Source of the DNA: Burkholderiales bacterium 67-32
Lineage (GTDB): Bacteria; Pseudomonadota; Gammaproteobacteria; Burkholderiales; Burkholderiaceae_B
Direction of reading: 5' to 3'
NCBI GenBank assembly: GCA_001898625.1
Contig: MKUP01000028.1
Coordinates: 62,001-126,000 of the forward strand
Length of the DNA stretch: 64,000 nucleotides
Shown here piece by piece: positions 14,617 through 23,226 of this stretch. Made by a program: the position numbers and the translations under genes. The notes beneath the pieces are model-generated. The model was given only the letters and a program-made list of their open reading frames with translations, ran no database searches and was not told where the DNA came from. The stretch's first letter is position 1. Every line of letters begins with the position of its first letter.

Positions 14617-15456
14617 TCAGTATTGCAGGCGCGCCGATTGCTTCAGTTCATCGGCGGTGGCGGTGCCGAATCCGAAGAACTCCAGGTAGGCCGGGATCAT
14701 CTCGAACAGCATGTCGGTCCCGACCTGGACCGTGCAGCCCTTGGCCCGCGCGGCTTGCAGCAAGGGGGTGTATTCGGCCTTCATCACCACGTCGGCCACC
14801 AGGGTGGTCGAAGCAATGCGCGCCACGTCGAAGGGCAGGGGGTCGGATGCGCGCATGCCCAGGGGCGTGGCGTTGACGACCAGGTCGTAGCCTTCGGGAC
14901 CGGCCGGTCCGGTCTCGACGCGCAGGCTGCCATGGTGCTCGCGCAGCCGATCCGCGACGGCCTCGACGACCGGCCGGCGGGTATCGTCCAGCGCCAGCTC
15001 CCGGACCCGGGCCGCCGCCAGCGCCGCGGCAATCGCGGAGCCGACACCGCCCGCGCCCTTGACCAGGACGCGGGCCGACTCCAGCTTCAAGCCCTTGCGC
15101 CGTACCGCGCGCACGAAGCCCTCGCCGTCGAACTGTTCGCCCAGCAGGCTTCCGTCCGCGCGCTTGAGCACGGCGTTGCAGGCGCCCGCGATGCGCGCGG
15201 ACGGGGCGATCTCATCGACCAGGGCGAGGGTCGTCACCTTGTGGGGCATGGTGACGAGGGCGCCGCGGATATTCGTCAGCCGGAACAGCGCGCCGAAGAA
15301 TGCGGCGTAGTGCGCATCTTCTATTCCCATGGGCACCACCGCGGCATCGATGCCATGGGCCTCGAACCACGGGTTGTAGATCATCGGCGACTTGAAGGTC
15401 TCGGTCGGGAAGCCCAGGTGCGCGATCAATTCGGTCCGGCCGGAAAGGGCGGGCAT
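14617..15456 (-). CDS. Shikimate/quinate dehydrogenase-like protein
   Basis: The product is 279 residues from ATG 15456 (AGGAG upstream). The N-terminal substrate domain has SPMIYNPWF, the catalytic-lysine motif TMPHK and ACNAVLKRADGSLLGEQFDGEGF, where the Asp of the usual NTDG motif is kept although the motif differs. The NAD(P) domain has the glycine-rich loop VLVKGAGGVGSAI, and VVNATPLGM is typical of AroE. These features support dehydrogenation of shikimate or quinate, feeding 3-dehydroshikimate to the two downstream QuiC-like proteins. It begins one base after the sulfatase stop, so it belongs to the same operon. The altered FDGEG motif may indicate another substrate or cofactor. Confidence 0.8.
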   Translation of the reverse strand: MPALSGRTELIAHLGFPTETFKSPMIYNPWFEAHGIDAAVVPMGIEDAHYAAFFGALFRLTNIRGALVTMPHKVTTLALVDEIAPSARIAGACNAVLKRADGSLLGEQFDGEGFVRAVRRKGLKLESARVLVKGAGGVGSAIAAALAAARVRELALDDTRRPVVEAVADRLREHHGSLRVETGPAGPEGYDLVVNATPLGMRASDPLPFDVARIASTTLVADVVMKAEYTPLLQAARAKGCTVQVGTDMLFEMIPAYLEFFGFGTATADELKQSARLQY

Positions 15457-15457
15457 G

Positions 15458-17707
15458 CTATTGCTCCTGCAAGACGGCCTGGTACGGATCGGGCTGGCGG
15501 CCCGAGGGACCGAGGCGTTCGACGATGACCCGTTCCAGGCCCGGTCCGAATTCGAACGGCGGGACGTATGAGGCGCTGACCGGCACATTGCTGTAGCCGC
15601 AGGTCAGGCCGGCGGTCAGGCCGTAGGTCGTCCACGTGTGGGGCGCGTCGACGTGGCCGCGCGGCTGGCCATCGAGGAACAGCGTGAACTGTCCGCCGTC
15701 GCGGCCGTTTCGCGCGTAGGCGACCGCCACCGTGCGGGTGGAGGCGTCCAACGGCGCCTCCAGTACATGCGAGGTGTGCTCCGCGTAGATGTATTCGAAG
15801 CGGACCCGGCCGGCGTCGCAGAACAGGGCGAAGCCGCCGAAGCGGTTGCCGCATGCGAGGATCACGCCCCGCGCCTGGCCGGCGGCGCCGGGCGCGAGTT
15901 CGGCCGCGATGCGGTAGTCGCAATCGTTGATGGCCGGCACCATGAGGCGGTCGACGCGCGCCATGCCGGGCCGGTATTCGTAGCGGCTGGGCGCGGTTTC
16001 GTTCATCCAGTCATAGGCCCGCTCGGTCTCGCGGTCGTCCAGGGGCAGGACGCCGTAGGTCTCGGCCTCGCGCCACCACAGCTCCACCAGGCGCTGGAGA
16101 TGATCGGGCCGGCTGGCGGCCTGGTCGCGGATTTCGGAGAAATCGCTTTCCAGGTGATAGAGCTCCCATTTGTCGGCGTCGAAGTCCTCGCCCTTGGCGT
16201 GGCGCGCCACGGCTTTCCAGCCCTGGTGCCAGATGGCGCGGTCGCCGACGATCTCGAAATACTGCGTTTGCTTGCGCGTGGCCGCCTGCGCATCGTCGAA
16301 GGTGTAGGCCATACTGATGCCGTGCAGGGGCAGTTGGCGCACGCCGCGATAGACGCTGGGCGCCTCGATGCCCAGGACGTCGAGCAGGGTGGGTACGACG
16401 TCGATGACGTGGTGGTACTGGGTGCGGATGCCGCCGGGGCGGATGCGGTCGGGCCAATGGACGATCAGCGGCGCGCGTATGCCGCCGCCGTGCGTGTCTT
16501 TCTTGAACCACTTCAAGGGCGTGTTCGAGACCTGGGCCCAGCCCATCGGGTAGTGCGGGAAGGAATGTTCGGAGCCGATGGAGTCGAGCCGCGCCAGCCC
16601 GTAGCCGGTGGTCTCCTTTTCGGTCAGCATGTGCTTGCGGATGCTGACCGCGCCGGTCGCGCCGCCTTCGCCGCTGGCGCCGTTGTCGGACAGCAGGACG
16701 ATCGCGGTGTTGTCCAGTTGCCCGATTTGCGCCAGGTAGTCCACGACCCGGCCGATCTGGGCGTCGGTATGCTCCATGAAGGCCGCGTAGGTTTCCTGCA
16801 GCCGTGCCGCTACCTGCCGCTCGTCGCCGCCGAGCGTCTCCCACGCTTCTATGCCGGGGTTGCGCGGCGCGATGTTCGTGTCGGCGGGAACGATGCCCAG
16901 CGCTTTCTGTTTCTCCAGCCGGGCGGCGCGGACGGCATCCCAGCCGGCATCGTAGCGGCCCGCGTAGCGGCGGATGTAGTCGTCGGGAACATGGTGCGGC
17001 CAGTGCGCGGCGCCGAACGCCAGGTACTGGAAGAACGGCCGATCCTGGGCGGAGCCGACGTGATCGCGGATCTGCGCGATGGCCCGGTCGACCAGGTCCT
17101 CGCTCAGGTGATAGCCCGGCCGCGGCGTGTGTCGGACGGGGTGGTTGTCTTCGTGCAGGTCGGGGTTCCAGTGGTCGACGTAGCCGCCCAGGAATCCGTA
17201 CCAGCGGGCGAATCCCCGGCCCAGCGGCCATTGGTCGTGCGGGCCGGCCGAATGGTAGTTGGCCAGGTTGGTCAGGTGCCACTTGCCGATCGCATAGGCG
17301 CCGTAGCCGTGGTCGGCCAGGATTTCAGCCACCGTCGCGGCGCGCCGGGAGATCCGGCCCTCGTATCCGGGAAAGCCGTTGGACCATTCGGCAATGGCAC
17401 CAACGCCGACGGCATGCGCGTTGCGGCCGGTCAGCAGGCAGGCCCGCGTGGGCGAGCACATCGCCGTGACGTGGAAGTTGTTGTAGCGTACGCCGCCCGC
17501 GGCCAGGGCGTCCATGCGCGGCGTGGCGATTTCCGAGCCATAGCAGCCCAGGTCGGAGAACCCCACGTCGTCCAGCACGATGAACAGCACGTTGGGGGCG
17601 TCCGGGCGAGGCGCGCGCCGGGGCTCGCGCCAGGGCGTCGATTCGCGGTAGGTGCGGCCGATGACTCCCTGGAACAGGTCGTCGCCGCCGGTATCGGAGG
17701 GAGTCAT
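15458..17707 (-). CDS. Cytoplasmic arylsulfatase with C-terminal extension
   Basis: This 749-residue type I sulfatase has PNVLFIVLDDVGFSD, the canonical formylglycine motif CSPTR (Cys84) followed by LLTGR, IGKWHL, and DNGASGEGG metal ligands. There is no signal peptide, so it should work in the cytoplasm like Pseudomonas AtsA. It is about 200 residues longer than AtsA; the extra C-terminal part (from about residue 560) is rich in beta strands, similar in length to the larger mycobacterial arylsulfatases. It follows the Bug receptor by 4 bases and precedes the shikimate dehydrogenase gene, suggesting a sulfated, possibly aromatic or cyclitol, substrate is imported and desulfated. No cytoplasmic FGE is present in the window. 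Confidence 0.85.
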   Translation of the reverse strand: MTPSDTGGDDLFQGVIGRTYRESTPWREPRRAPRPDAPNVLFIVLDDVGFSDLGCYGSEIATPRMDALAAGGVRYNNFHVTAMCSPTRACLLTGRNAHAVGVGAIAEWSNGFPGYEGRISRRAATVAEILADHGYGAYAIGKWHLTNLANYHSAGPHDQWPLGRGFARWYGFLGGYVDHWNPDLHEDNHPVRHTPRPGYHLSEDLVDRAIAQIRDHVGSAQDRPFFQYLAFGAAHWPHHVPDDYIRRYAGRYDAGWDAVRAARLEKQKALGIVPADTNIAPRNPGIEAWETLGGDERQVAARLQETYAAFMEHTDAQIGRVVDYLAQIGQLDNTAIVLLSDNGASGEGGATGAVSIRKHMLTEKETTGYGLARLDSIGSEHSFPHYPMGWAQVSNTPLKWFKKDTHGGGIRAPLIVHWPDRIRPGGIRTQYHHVIDVVPTLLDVLGIEAPSVYRGVRQLPLHGISMAYTFDDAQAATRKQTQYFEIVGDRAIWHQGWKAVARHAKGEDFDADKWELYHLESDFSEIRDQAASRPDHLQRLVELWWREAETYGVLPLDDRETERAYDWMNETAPSRYEYRPGMARVDRLMVPAINDCDYRIAAELAPGAAGQARGVILACGNRFGGFALFCDAGRVRFEYIYAEHTSHVLEAPLDASTRTVAVAYARNGRDGGQFTLFLDGQPRGHVDAPHTWTTYGLTAGLTCGYSNVPVSASYVPPFEFGPGLERVIVERLGPSGRQPDPYQAVLQEQ

Positions 17708-17711
17708 GAGG

Positions 17712-18692
17712 TCATTCCGTCTGCAGGCCGAGCTGGCGGATCACGTCGCTCCAGCGGCGGGTCTCCGCCTCGATGAAGCGGCCGAACGCGGCTGGGCCGC
17801 TATCCATCCGTTCTGCCGTCAACGCGCCCAGCCGCTGCGTGACCTCCGGAACGGCCAGCGACGCGCTGAGGGCGCGGTGCAGCTTGTCCACCACGGGCTG
17901 AGGCGTCCCGCGCGGGGCCAGCACGCCGTACCAGACCGAGGCGGAGAACTCCGGCAGCACCGTTTCCGCGACGGTCGGAACCTCGGGCAGGAGCGGGGAG
18001 CGCTGGGCGCCCATGACGGCCAGGGCGCGCAGCTTGCCGCTTTGCAGGAACGGCAGCACGACCGCGGCGGCGTCCGAATCGCAATCGATCTCGCCGCCCA
18101 GCAGCGCCGTGATGGCGGGCGCCGACCCCTTGTAGGGGACGGCGGCGATGTCGAGCTTGAGCTTCGACTTCATCAGTTCGAAGGCGAGGTTGGTGACCGT
18201 CGCGCCGCCTCCGCCGCCCGCGCAGTTGAGCCGGCCGGGATGCTGGCGCGCATCGTCCACCAGATCCTGGAGGGTCCGGTACTTGGATTGCGCGTTGACG
18301 GCGATGACGATGGGCAGCGTGGTCAGGCCGATGATCGGCGTGAAATCGCCGACGGGATCGAACGCAAGCTTGGAATAGAGGGCTTTCATCCCCGCATGGC
18401 CGGCCGTGACGAACAGCAGGGTGTGGCCGTCGGCATCGGCCTTGGTCACCGCGGCGGCGGCGATGCTTCCGCCCGCGCCGGCGCGGTTGTCCACGATCAT
18501 GGGCTGTCCGAGCCGCCGGGCCGTTTCCTGGGTCAGTATCCGCGCCACGACGTCGGCGCCGCCGCCGGGCGCGAAGGGCACGACCAGCGTGACGGGGCGG
18601 GTGGGAAAGGATTGCGCCGCGGCGGCGCCGGCCGCCATGACGAGCACGCAGGCGGACAGGGCCTGCGCGCAGGGGGCAAGGGGGAATTTCAC
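17712..18692 (-). CDS. Bug/TctC-family periplasmic solute receptor
   Basis: The product is 326 residues from a GTG at 18692, chosen because AGGAG lies seven bases upstream. A signal peptide ends at AAAAQSFP. The mature protein has the family signature FPTRPVTLVVPFAPGGGADVVAR, VDNRAGAGGS, and VPYKGSAPA. Such proteins bind carboxylates or amides. It is the first gene of an operon with sulfatase, shikimate dehydrogenase and QuiC-like enzymes, so its ligand is probably the operon's substrate. No TctAB membrane subunits are nearby, as is usual for this expanded family in Bordetella relatives. Confidence 0.85.
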   Translation of the reverse strand: MKFPLAPCAQALSACVLVMAAGAAAAQSFPTRPVTLVVPFAPGGGADVVARILTQETARRLGQPMIVDNRAGAGGSIAAAAVTKADADGHTLLFVTAGHAGMKALYSKLAFDPVGDFTPIIGLTTLPIVIAVNAQSKYRTLQDLVDDARQHPGRLNCAGGGGGATVTNLAFELMKSKLKLDIAAVPYKGSAPAITALLGGEIDCDSDAAAVVLPFLQSGKLRALAVMGAQRSPLLPEVPTVAETVLPEFSASVWYGVLAPRGTPQPVVDKLHRALSASLAVPEVTQRLGALTAERMDSGPAAFGRFIEAETRRWSDVIRQLGLQTE

Positions 18693-18809
18693 GGGTGTCT
18701 CCTGCAATGGCCGCCGAGGACGGCATGCCTTGGTTGTCCGCTAATGTAGACAAGCGAGGGCGATGCAAGGAAGTGTTGATTTTCGATCGCCCGATGCATA
18801 ATTCACATC

Positions 18810-19745
18810 ATGACCGAACCGACGCTTCCTTCAGGCGGCCGCCTGCTGCGGCGCGCCCACCTGCTGGGCGATTTCCTGGCCGTGGCCGATGCCGGCGGGA
18901 TCCGCCCCGCGGCCGACCGGCTGCATATCAGCCAATCCGCGTTGACGCGGCGCATCCAGGACCTCGAGGATGACCTGGGCGTGGCGCTGTTCGAGCGGTC
19001 GCCGGCCGGCATGCGGCTCACAGCCTTCGGCCACGCGCTGCTGCATCACGCGCGCATCATCGATGTGACCTGCGCCTATGCCGCCAGCGAGATCGGCGAT
19101 CTCCTGGGCGGCGGGGCTGGAGAACTGCGCATCGCCGCCGGGCCCGCCTGGGGCTACGTGGCCGTGCCGGACGCCATCGCGGCGGTCCAGCGGCGCTTTC
19201 CCCGGGTACGGGTCGAACTCGTGAACCGCATGAACGAGTTCACCTTGCCCATGCTCGCGTCCGGCCGCCTGGACGCCGTGCTGGGCGGGCTGCCCGAGCG
19301 GCGCCAGCGAGATCCGGAGCTGGTCTACGAGGAACTGCTCGACATCCACTATCTGATCTTCGCCGGCAGGCAGCATCCGCTGCACGCCGCGGAGCAGGTC
19401 GGCCCCGGGGAGGTCGGCCGGGAAGCCTGGATCGGATTCAACGAAGCGGTCACCGGCCGTGCCTTTTTCTCGGCGTGGTTCGAACAGGCGAACGTGACGC
19501 CTCCCATCTCGTCGTTCGAGACCCAGTCGGTCCAGTCGGGGTTTCGGCTCATGCAGCGGGGCAACTACCTGATGCTCCTGCCTTCGACGCTGATTTCGCT
19601 GGCGCAGGAGTACGGCATCGCGCCGCTGCGCAGCGGCCCTCCCATAGGCAGCTACGTCTCCGGCATGATGTACCGGGCGTCGGCGCTGAGGCTGCGGGCA
19701 TTCGCGGCGTTCCGGGAGGAAGTACTGCGCCTGACCGCGGCCTGA
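18810..19745 (+). CDS. LysR-family transcriptional regulator
   Basis: This 311-residue protein has an N-terminal winged helix (FLAVADAGGIRPAADRLHISQSALTRRIQDLE) and a LysR effector domain from about residue 100 (GELRIAAGPAWGY). It is divergent from the Bug/sulfatase/QuiC-like operon with a 117-base shared region, the usual layout in which the LysR protein activates the neighbouring catabolic operon in response to its substrate. The shared region holds GGGCGAT and ATCGCCC as an inverted pair around the likely LysR promoter. Confidence 0.85.
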   Translation: MTEPTLPSGGRLLRRAHLLGDFLAVADAGGIRPAADRLHISQSALTRRIQDLEDDLGVALFERSPAGMRLTAFGHALLHHARIIDVTCAYAASEIGDLLGGGAGELRIAAGPAWGYVAVPDAIAAVQRRFPRVRVELVNRMNEFTLPMLASGRLDAVLGGLPERRQRDPELVYEELLDIHYLIFAGRQHPLHAAEQVGPGEVGREAWIGFNEAVTGRAFFSAWFEQANVTPPISSFETQSVQSGFRLMQRGNYLMLLPSTLISLAQEYGIAPLRSGPPIGSYVSGMMYRASALRLRAFAAFREEVLRLTAA

Positions 19746-19764
19746 TCACGCCGGCTGCCGACAC

Positions 19765-20148
19765 TCAGAGCGTCCTTGGCCACCTTCCACGGTTCTTGCG
19801 CTGCTGGCCGGCCAGCGGCGGCAGATCGAAGGGATGTTCTTCGTCGAACGCCGCGTCGTAGGGCGTCCTGATGAGTCCGGCCAGCTTGTAGGGCGGCGAG
19901 GGCAAGGACTCGAAGCGCTGGCCCGTGCGGACCAGGCGGTTCATCTTGTCGGCGTTGTACAGGCGCCAGCCGGGTGGATCGCCGGAGCGGCCGTCGAGCT
20001 GCCAGGCGATCACGATCAGCGTGCCGTCGGTGGTGGCGCCCAGGCAGTGGGGGTGGGCTACGCGCGTGGCGCCGTGGTAGTGGAACTGGAGTTCGGACCG
20101 GACGGCGATGGCGGCGGACAAGAGGGAGCAGCGGGTATCGTTGTGCAT
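19765..20148 (-). CDS. WYL-like hypothetical protein
   Basis: This 127-residue protein has a core resembling a stand-alone WYL domain: a strand with SELQFHYHGATRVAHPHCLG, then GTLIVIAWQLDG, then GWRLYNADKMNRLVRTGQRF. WYL domains bind ligands or nucleic acids and are usually attached to DNA-binding regulators; no helix-turn-helix is present here. The C-terminal third is unrelated and ends in a basic tail. It sits between a convergent LysR gene and the PhoD-like gene with no obvious operon. Function unknown. Confidence 0.5.
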   Translation of the reverse strand: MHNDTRCSLLSAAIAVRSELQFHYHGATRVAHPHCLGATTDGTLIVIAWQLDGRSGDPPGWRLYNADKMNRLVRTGQRFESLPSPPYKLAGLIRTPYDAAFDEEHPFDLPPLAGQQRKNRGRWPRTL

Positions 20149-20290
20149 CGCATTTCAAGGTAATCCTGGTGGATTCGCTTGATGGTAGCGCCTGAAAAAC
20201 CAGACCGCCAGAAAAATGTTGCGATGCACAAATGCGGGTCGGAACGCACCACGAAAGCGCGTTCGGGACCCTGTTCTGGTGCCTTGCCGA

Positions 20291-22096
20291 TCAGAGTTCG
20301 ACCAGCTTGCGGTTGGCGGCACCCGGCAGCGTGGCGAGGCTCTTGCCCAGCGACGCGCGATAGCCGCGGGCATGGACCGTGTCGACGTATTGCCAATCGG
20401 CGCGGATGCGTTCGGGCGTGACGGTCAGGACCATGTAGCCGCGCAGGCTGGTGTCGGCGTACTTCAGGCTGCCCGCCCACTTGTTGCCCGCGGGCAAGGT
20501 GGAGAGGTTGGCCAGGCCCGTCAACAGCGCGGCCAGTTGAGCCGGCGGCACGCCGTCGCCCAGGTACTCCTCGAAGCCGGGCGAGGTGACCGACGACGCG
20601 GCGAACTCCACGCCCACGGCGTTCCCGTCCTTGTCGCGCAGGTCGCTGGCCCAGGCGTTGTGCGTGTCCCCGGCCAGCACGACCAGATTCTTGTCCAACT
20701 GGCGCGCCATGCCCAGCACCGTCTCGCGCGCGGCCCAGTAGCCGTCCCAGGAATCGAGGTTGTAGGGGATGCTGGGCATGGCGAGGATGGCGCGTTCCTG
20801 CGCGGTCAGGGTCGGATCGCCGGCCTGCTGCCGGGCAACCAGCCGGGCGTAGGCGGCGGGATCCATCGCGAACTGGGCGGGGATCTCGACGTCGCCCAAC
20901 TGACCGGTGGAGGCCAGCAGGCCCAGCAGGACCGGCATGGGCAGGTGCACCGGCCCCATCAGCACCTGCTGGCCCAGGACCTGCCAGGTCGCCTTCGATG
21001 CCGTCATGCGGTCGCGCAGCCAGGTGGTCTGGGCCTGCCCCATCAATTGCCGGCCGGGTGCGGCGACGTCGGCGGTGAACGCGGCGGCGAACTGCGCGAG
21101 CCCGGCGGCGGGATCGGGGTTGCCGAGCAGCGCGCCGAAGTAGCTGGTGTAGGACAGTTGTTTGGCGCGGGCCAGGACGCGCGTGTCGAGCATGTGGAGC
21201 GACAGCAGGTCGCCGAACTCGAAGCCGCGGTAGATGACGTTCGGCGCCGACTGTGGCCGAGTGGGCAGCCACTCGTGGTAGGCGCGCACCGCGGCCGCCT
21301 TGCGCAGCGCGAAGTCGCCCTCGGTGTCGGGCTGGTGGTTCTCGGCGCCGTTTTCCCAGGTGTCGTTGGCGATTTCGTGATCGTCCCAGACAGCGATGAA
21401 GGGCAGCGCGGCGTGCACGGCCTGCAGGTCGGGGTCACTGCGGTACTGGGCGTAGCGGCGGCGGTAGTCGGCCAGCGAGACGATCTCGTTGGCCGGTTCG
21501 GATGGCCGGCCCATGGCCTGGGCCTGTTCCGACGCGTAGCCGTCGCGGCCGTATTCATAGATGTAGTCGCCCAGGTGGACGGCGGCATCCAGGTCGCCGC
21601 GCTTGGCGGCCTCGGCATAGACGTGGAAATAGCCGGCGGGGTAGTTGGAACAGGAGAACACCACCAGCTTGACCTGCTTGACCGAGCCGGTGGGCAGGGT
21701 ACGGGTGCGGCCGATGCCGGAGACCTTGTCTTCATGCTTGAAGCGGTACCAGTAGGCCGTGCCCGCTGCCAGGCCCGTGACGTCGACCTTGACGGTGTGG
21801 TCCTGGTCGGCGCGGGCACTGGCCGACCCGCTCTTGGCGATGTTCTTGAAGGCCTCGTCCGTGGCCATTTCCCATTTGATGTCGACGTCGCCGCCCTCGG
21901 CCGGGACGGCGCGGGTCCAGATGACGACGCGGTCTGCCAGCGGATCGCCGCTGGCCACGCCATGGGTGAAGCTGACATCGACGGGATGGTCGTCGTCGCC
22001 GCCGCCACAGGCGGCCAGGGCCAGGGAGGAGGCGGCACCGGCGCCGCTCAGGGCGACGCCGCGCAGGAAGCGGCGGCGGGCAAGGGTATCGGTCAT
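20291..22096 (-). CDS. phoD: PhoD-family alkaline phosphatase
   Basis: The product is a 601-residue metallophosphoesterase. The N-terminus combines a twin-arginine signal (ARRRFLRG) with a lipobox-like LALAAC followed by a glycine/aspartate linker, so it may be a Tat-exported lipoprotein. PhoD landmarks are VFSCSNYPAGYFHVY, LGDYIYEYG, VWDDHEIANDTW, QVLMGP and the terminal VVLAGDTHNAWASDL, which carry the metal ligands (Fe/Ca in characterised PhoD). It would hydrolyse phosphate mono- or diesters in the periplasm. No pho box could be identified with confidence upstream. It is flanked by unrelated genes. Confidence 0.88.
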   Translation of the reverse strand: MTDTLARRRFLRGVALSGAGAASSLALAACGGGDDDHPVDVSFTHGVASGDPLADRVVIWTRAVPAEGGDVDIKWEMATDEAFKNIAKSGSASARADQDHTVKVDVTGLAAGTAYWYRFKHEDKVSGIGRTRTLPTGSVKQVKLVVFSCSNYPAGYFHVYAEAAKRGDLDAAVHLGDYIYEYGRDGYASEQAQAMGRPSEPANEIVSLADYRRRYAQYRSDPDLQAVHAALPFIAVWDDHEIANDTWENGAENHQPDTEGDFALRKAAAVRAYHEWLPTRPQSAPNVIYRGFEFGDLLSLHMLDTRVLARAKQLSYTSYFGALLGNPDPAAGLAQFAAAFTADVAAPGRQLMGQAQTTWLRDRMTASKATWQVLGQQVLMGPVHLPMPVLLGLLASTGQLGDVEIPAQFAMDPAAYARLVARQQAGDPTLTAQERAILAMPSIPYNLDSWDGYWAARETVLGMARQLDKNLVVLAGDTHNAWASDLRDKDGNAVGVEFAASSVTSPGFEEYLGDGVPPAQLAALLTGLANLSTLPAGNKWAGSLKYADTSLRGYMVLTVTPERIRADWQYVDTVHARGYRASLGKSLATLPGAANRKLVEL

Positions 22097-22168
22097 GTTC
22101 GTCGTGTTCGCGTGGGGGAGACGCCGGGGAGGCTACCGGCCACGGGTGACAACGAAGTGAACGATCAG

Positions 22169-23083
22169 CTAGGCCACGGCCGGAGCCGGTTCTCCCAGCA
22201 CGCGCTGGACAAGCCCGCGCAGCCAGATGCTCTTGGGGTCGTCGTGGAAGCGCCGGTGCCAGTATTGCTTGAGGTCGTAGCGGCGGATGGGGAAGGGTGG
22301 TTCGATGATGCGCGCGTTGGCGCTGCGCACGTGCAGTTCGGCCACCGCGCGCGGCAGCACGACGATGAGGTCGCTGTCGTTGATCAGCGTGCCCAGGCTC
22401 ATGTAGTGCGAGGTGTGCAGGGCGATCTTGCGCTCGATGCCGCGGGCGGCCAGTTCCTGCTCGAACATTTCCTGGCTGCGCCCGTCGTCGCGCACCAGCA
22501 CGTGGTCCATGCCCAGGAATTCGTCCAGCGTCATGCGCGGACCGGGCAGCGGATGGGCCTGGCGCACGAGACAGGTCAGGTCGTGCGAATACAGCCGCTG
22601 CTGGAAAATGAAGTGGGATTGCAGGTCGGGAAAATAGCCCAGCACCGAATCGACGCGGCCTTCGTACAGGGCGCCTTCCAGCTCGGCCGGCAGCAGGCCG
22701 ATGGTGCGCAGGCGTGCGCCGGGCGCCTCGGCGCGGATGCGCCGGTAGAGGGCCGGCAGGAAGACCGCCTCGCCGATCTCGCTCATGCACAGCGTCAGCT
22801 CGCCGTCGAAGCGGGCCGGCGAGAACTCGGGGTTGGGCAGGATCTCGTGGTCGATGACCTGGATGACCTCGCGCGTGCGGGCAATGATGTGCTGGGCGCG
22901 CGGCGTGGCTTCCATGCGGGAGCCGCGACGCACGAACAACTGGTCGCCCAGGGATCCGCGCAGGCGCGACAGCGCGGCGCTGGCGGCCGGCTGGCTCATG
23001 GCGAGGCGCTGCGCGGCGGTACTGACGCTGCCGGTGTCGTAGATGGCAACCAGCACCCGCAGCAGGTTGAGGTCGGTCTTCAT
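22169..23083 (-). CDS. LysR-family regulator (NahR/PcaQ-like)
   Basis: The product is 304 residues. The helix-turn-helix is LRVLVAIYDTGSVSTAAQRLAMSQPAASAALSRL (residues about 8-41), followed by FVRRGSRMEATPRA. The opening MKTDLNLLRV and the effector domain resemble the NahR group that controls aromatic catabolism. It diverges from the ABC receptor/Rieske oxygenase genes; an 18-bp near-palindrome in the shared region is the probable binding site. Confidence 0.85.
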   Translation of the reverse strand: MKTDLNLLRVLVAIYDTGSVSTAAQRLAMSQPAASAALSRLRGSLGDQLFVRRGSRMEATPRAQHIIARTREVIQVIDHEILPNPEFSPARFDGELTLCMSEIGEAVFLPALYRRIRAEAPGARLRTIGLLPAELEGALYEGRVDSVLGYFPDLQSHFIFQQRLYSHDLTCLVRQAHPLPGPRMTLDEFLGMDHVLVRDDGRSQEMFEQELAARGIERKIALHTSHYMSLGTLINDSDLIVVLPRAVAELHVRSANARIIEPPFPIRRYDLKQYWHRRFHDDPKSIWLRGLVQRVLGEPAPAVA

Positions 23084-23117
23084 GCGGCGGATATTATCTG
23101 AAAATCAAATAGTCAAT

Positions 23118-23135
23118 ATAGAAAATATTTGCTAT
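23118..23135. promoter_or_regulatory. LysR-type operator
   Basis: ATAG-AAAATATTTG-CTAT is an imperfect palindrome (16 of 18 positions symmetric) containing T-N11-A. It lies 34 bases upstream of the LysR start and about 90 upstream of the divergent receptor gene, exactly where LysR recognition sites occur. Confidence 0.65.
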
Positions 23136-23226
23136 TGAAATTCTGCTGGCACCGTTAGATTGCTGGCTGAGCCCCGGTTCGGGGTCATCCAAGAACGAGG
23201 CGCCACGCGCCGACAGGAGACGATGC

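Noticed and set aside
20216..23101. Very long plus-strand open frame (961 residues) opposite PhoD and LysR
   Set aside because: It is low-complexity, His/Gly/Arg/Ala-rich sequence antisense to two clearly homologous genes; such frames are common in GC-rich DNA.
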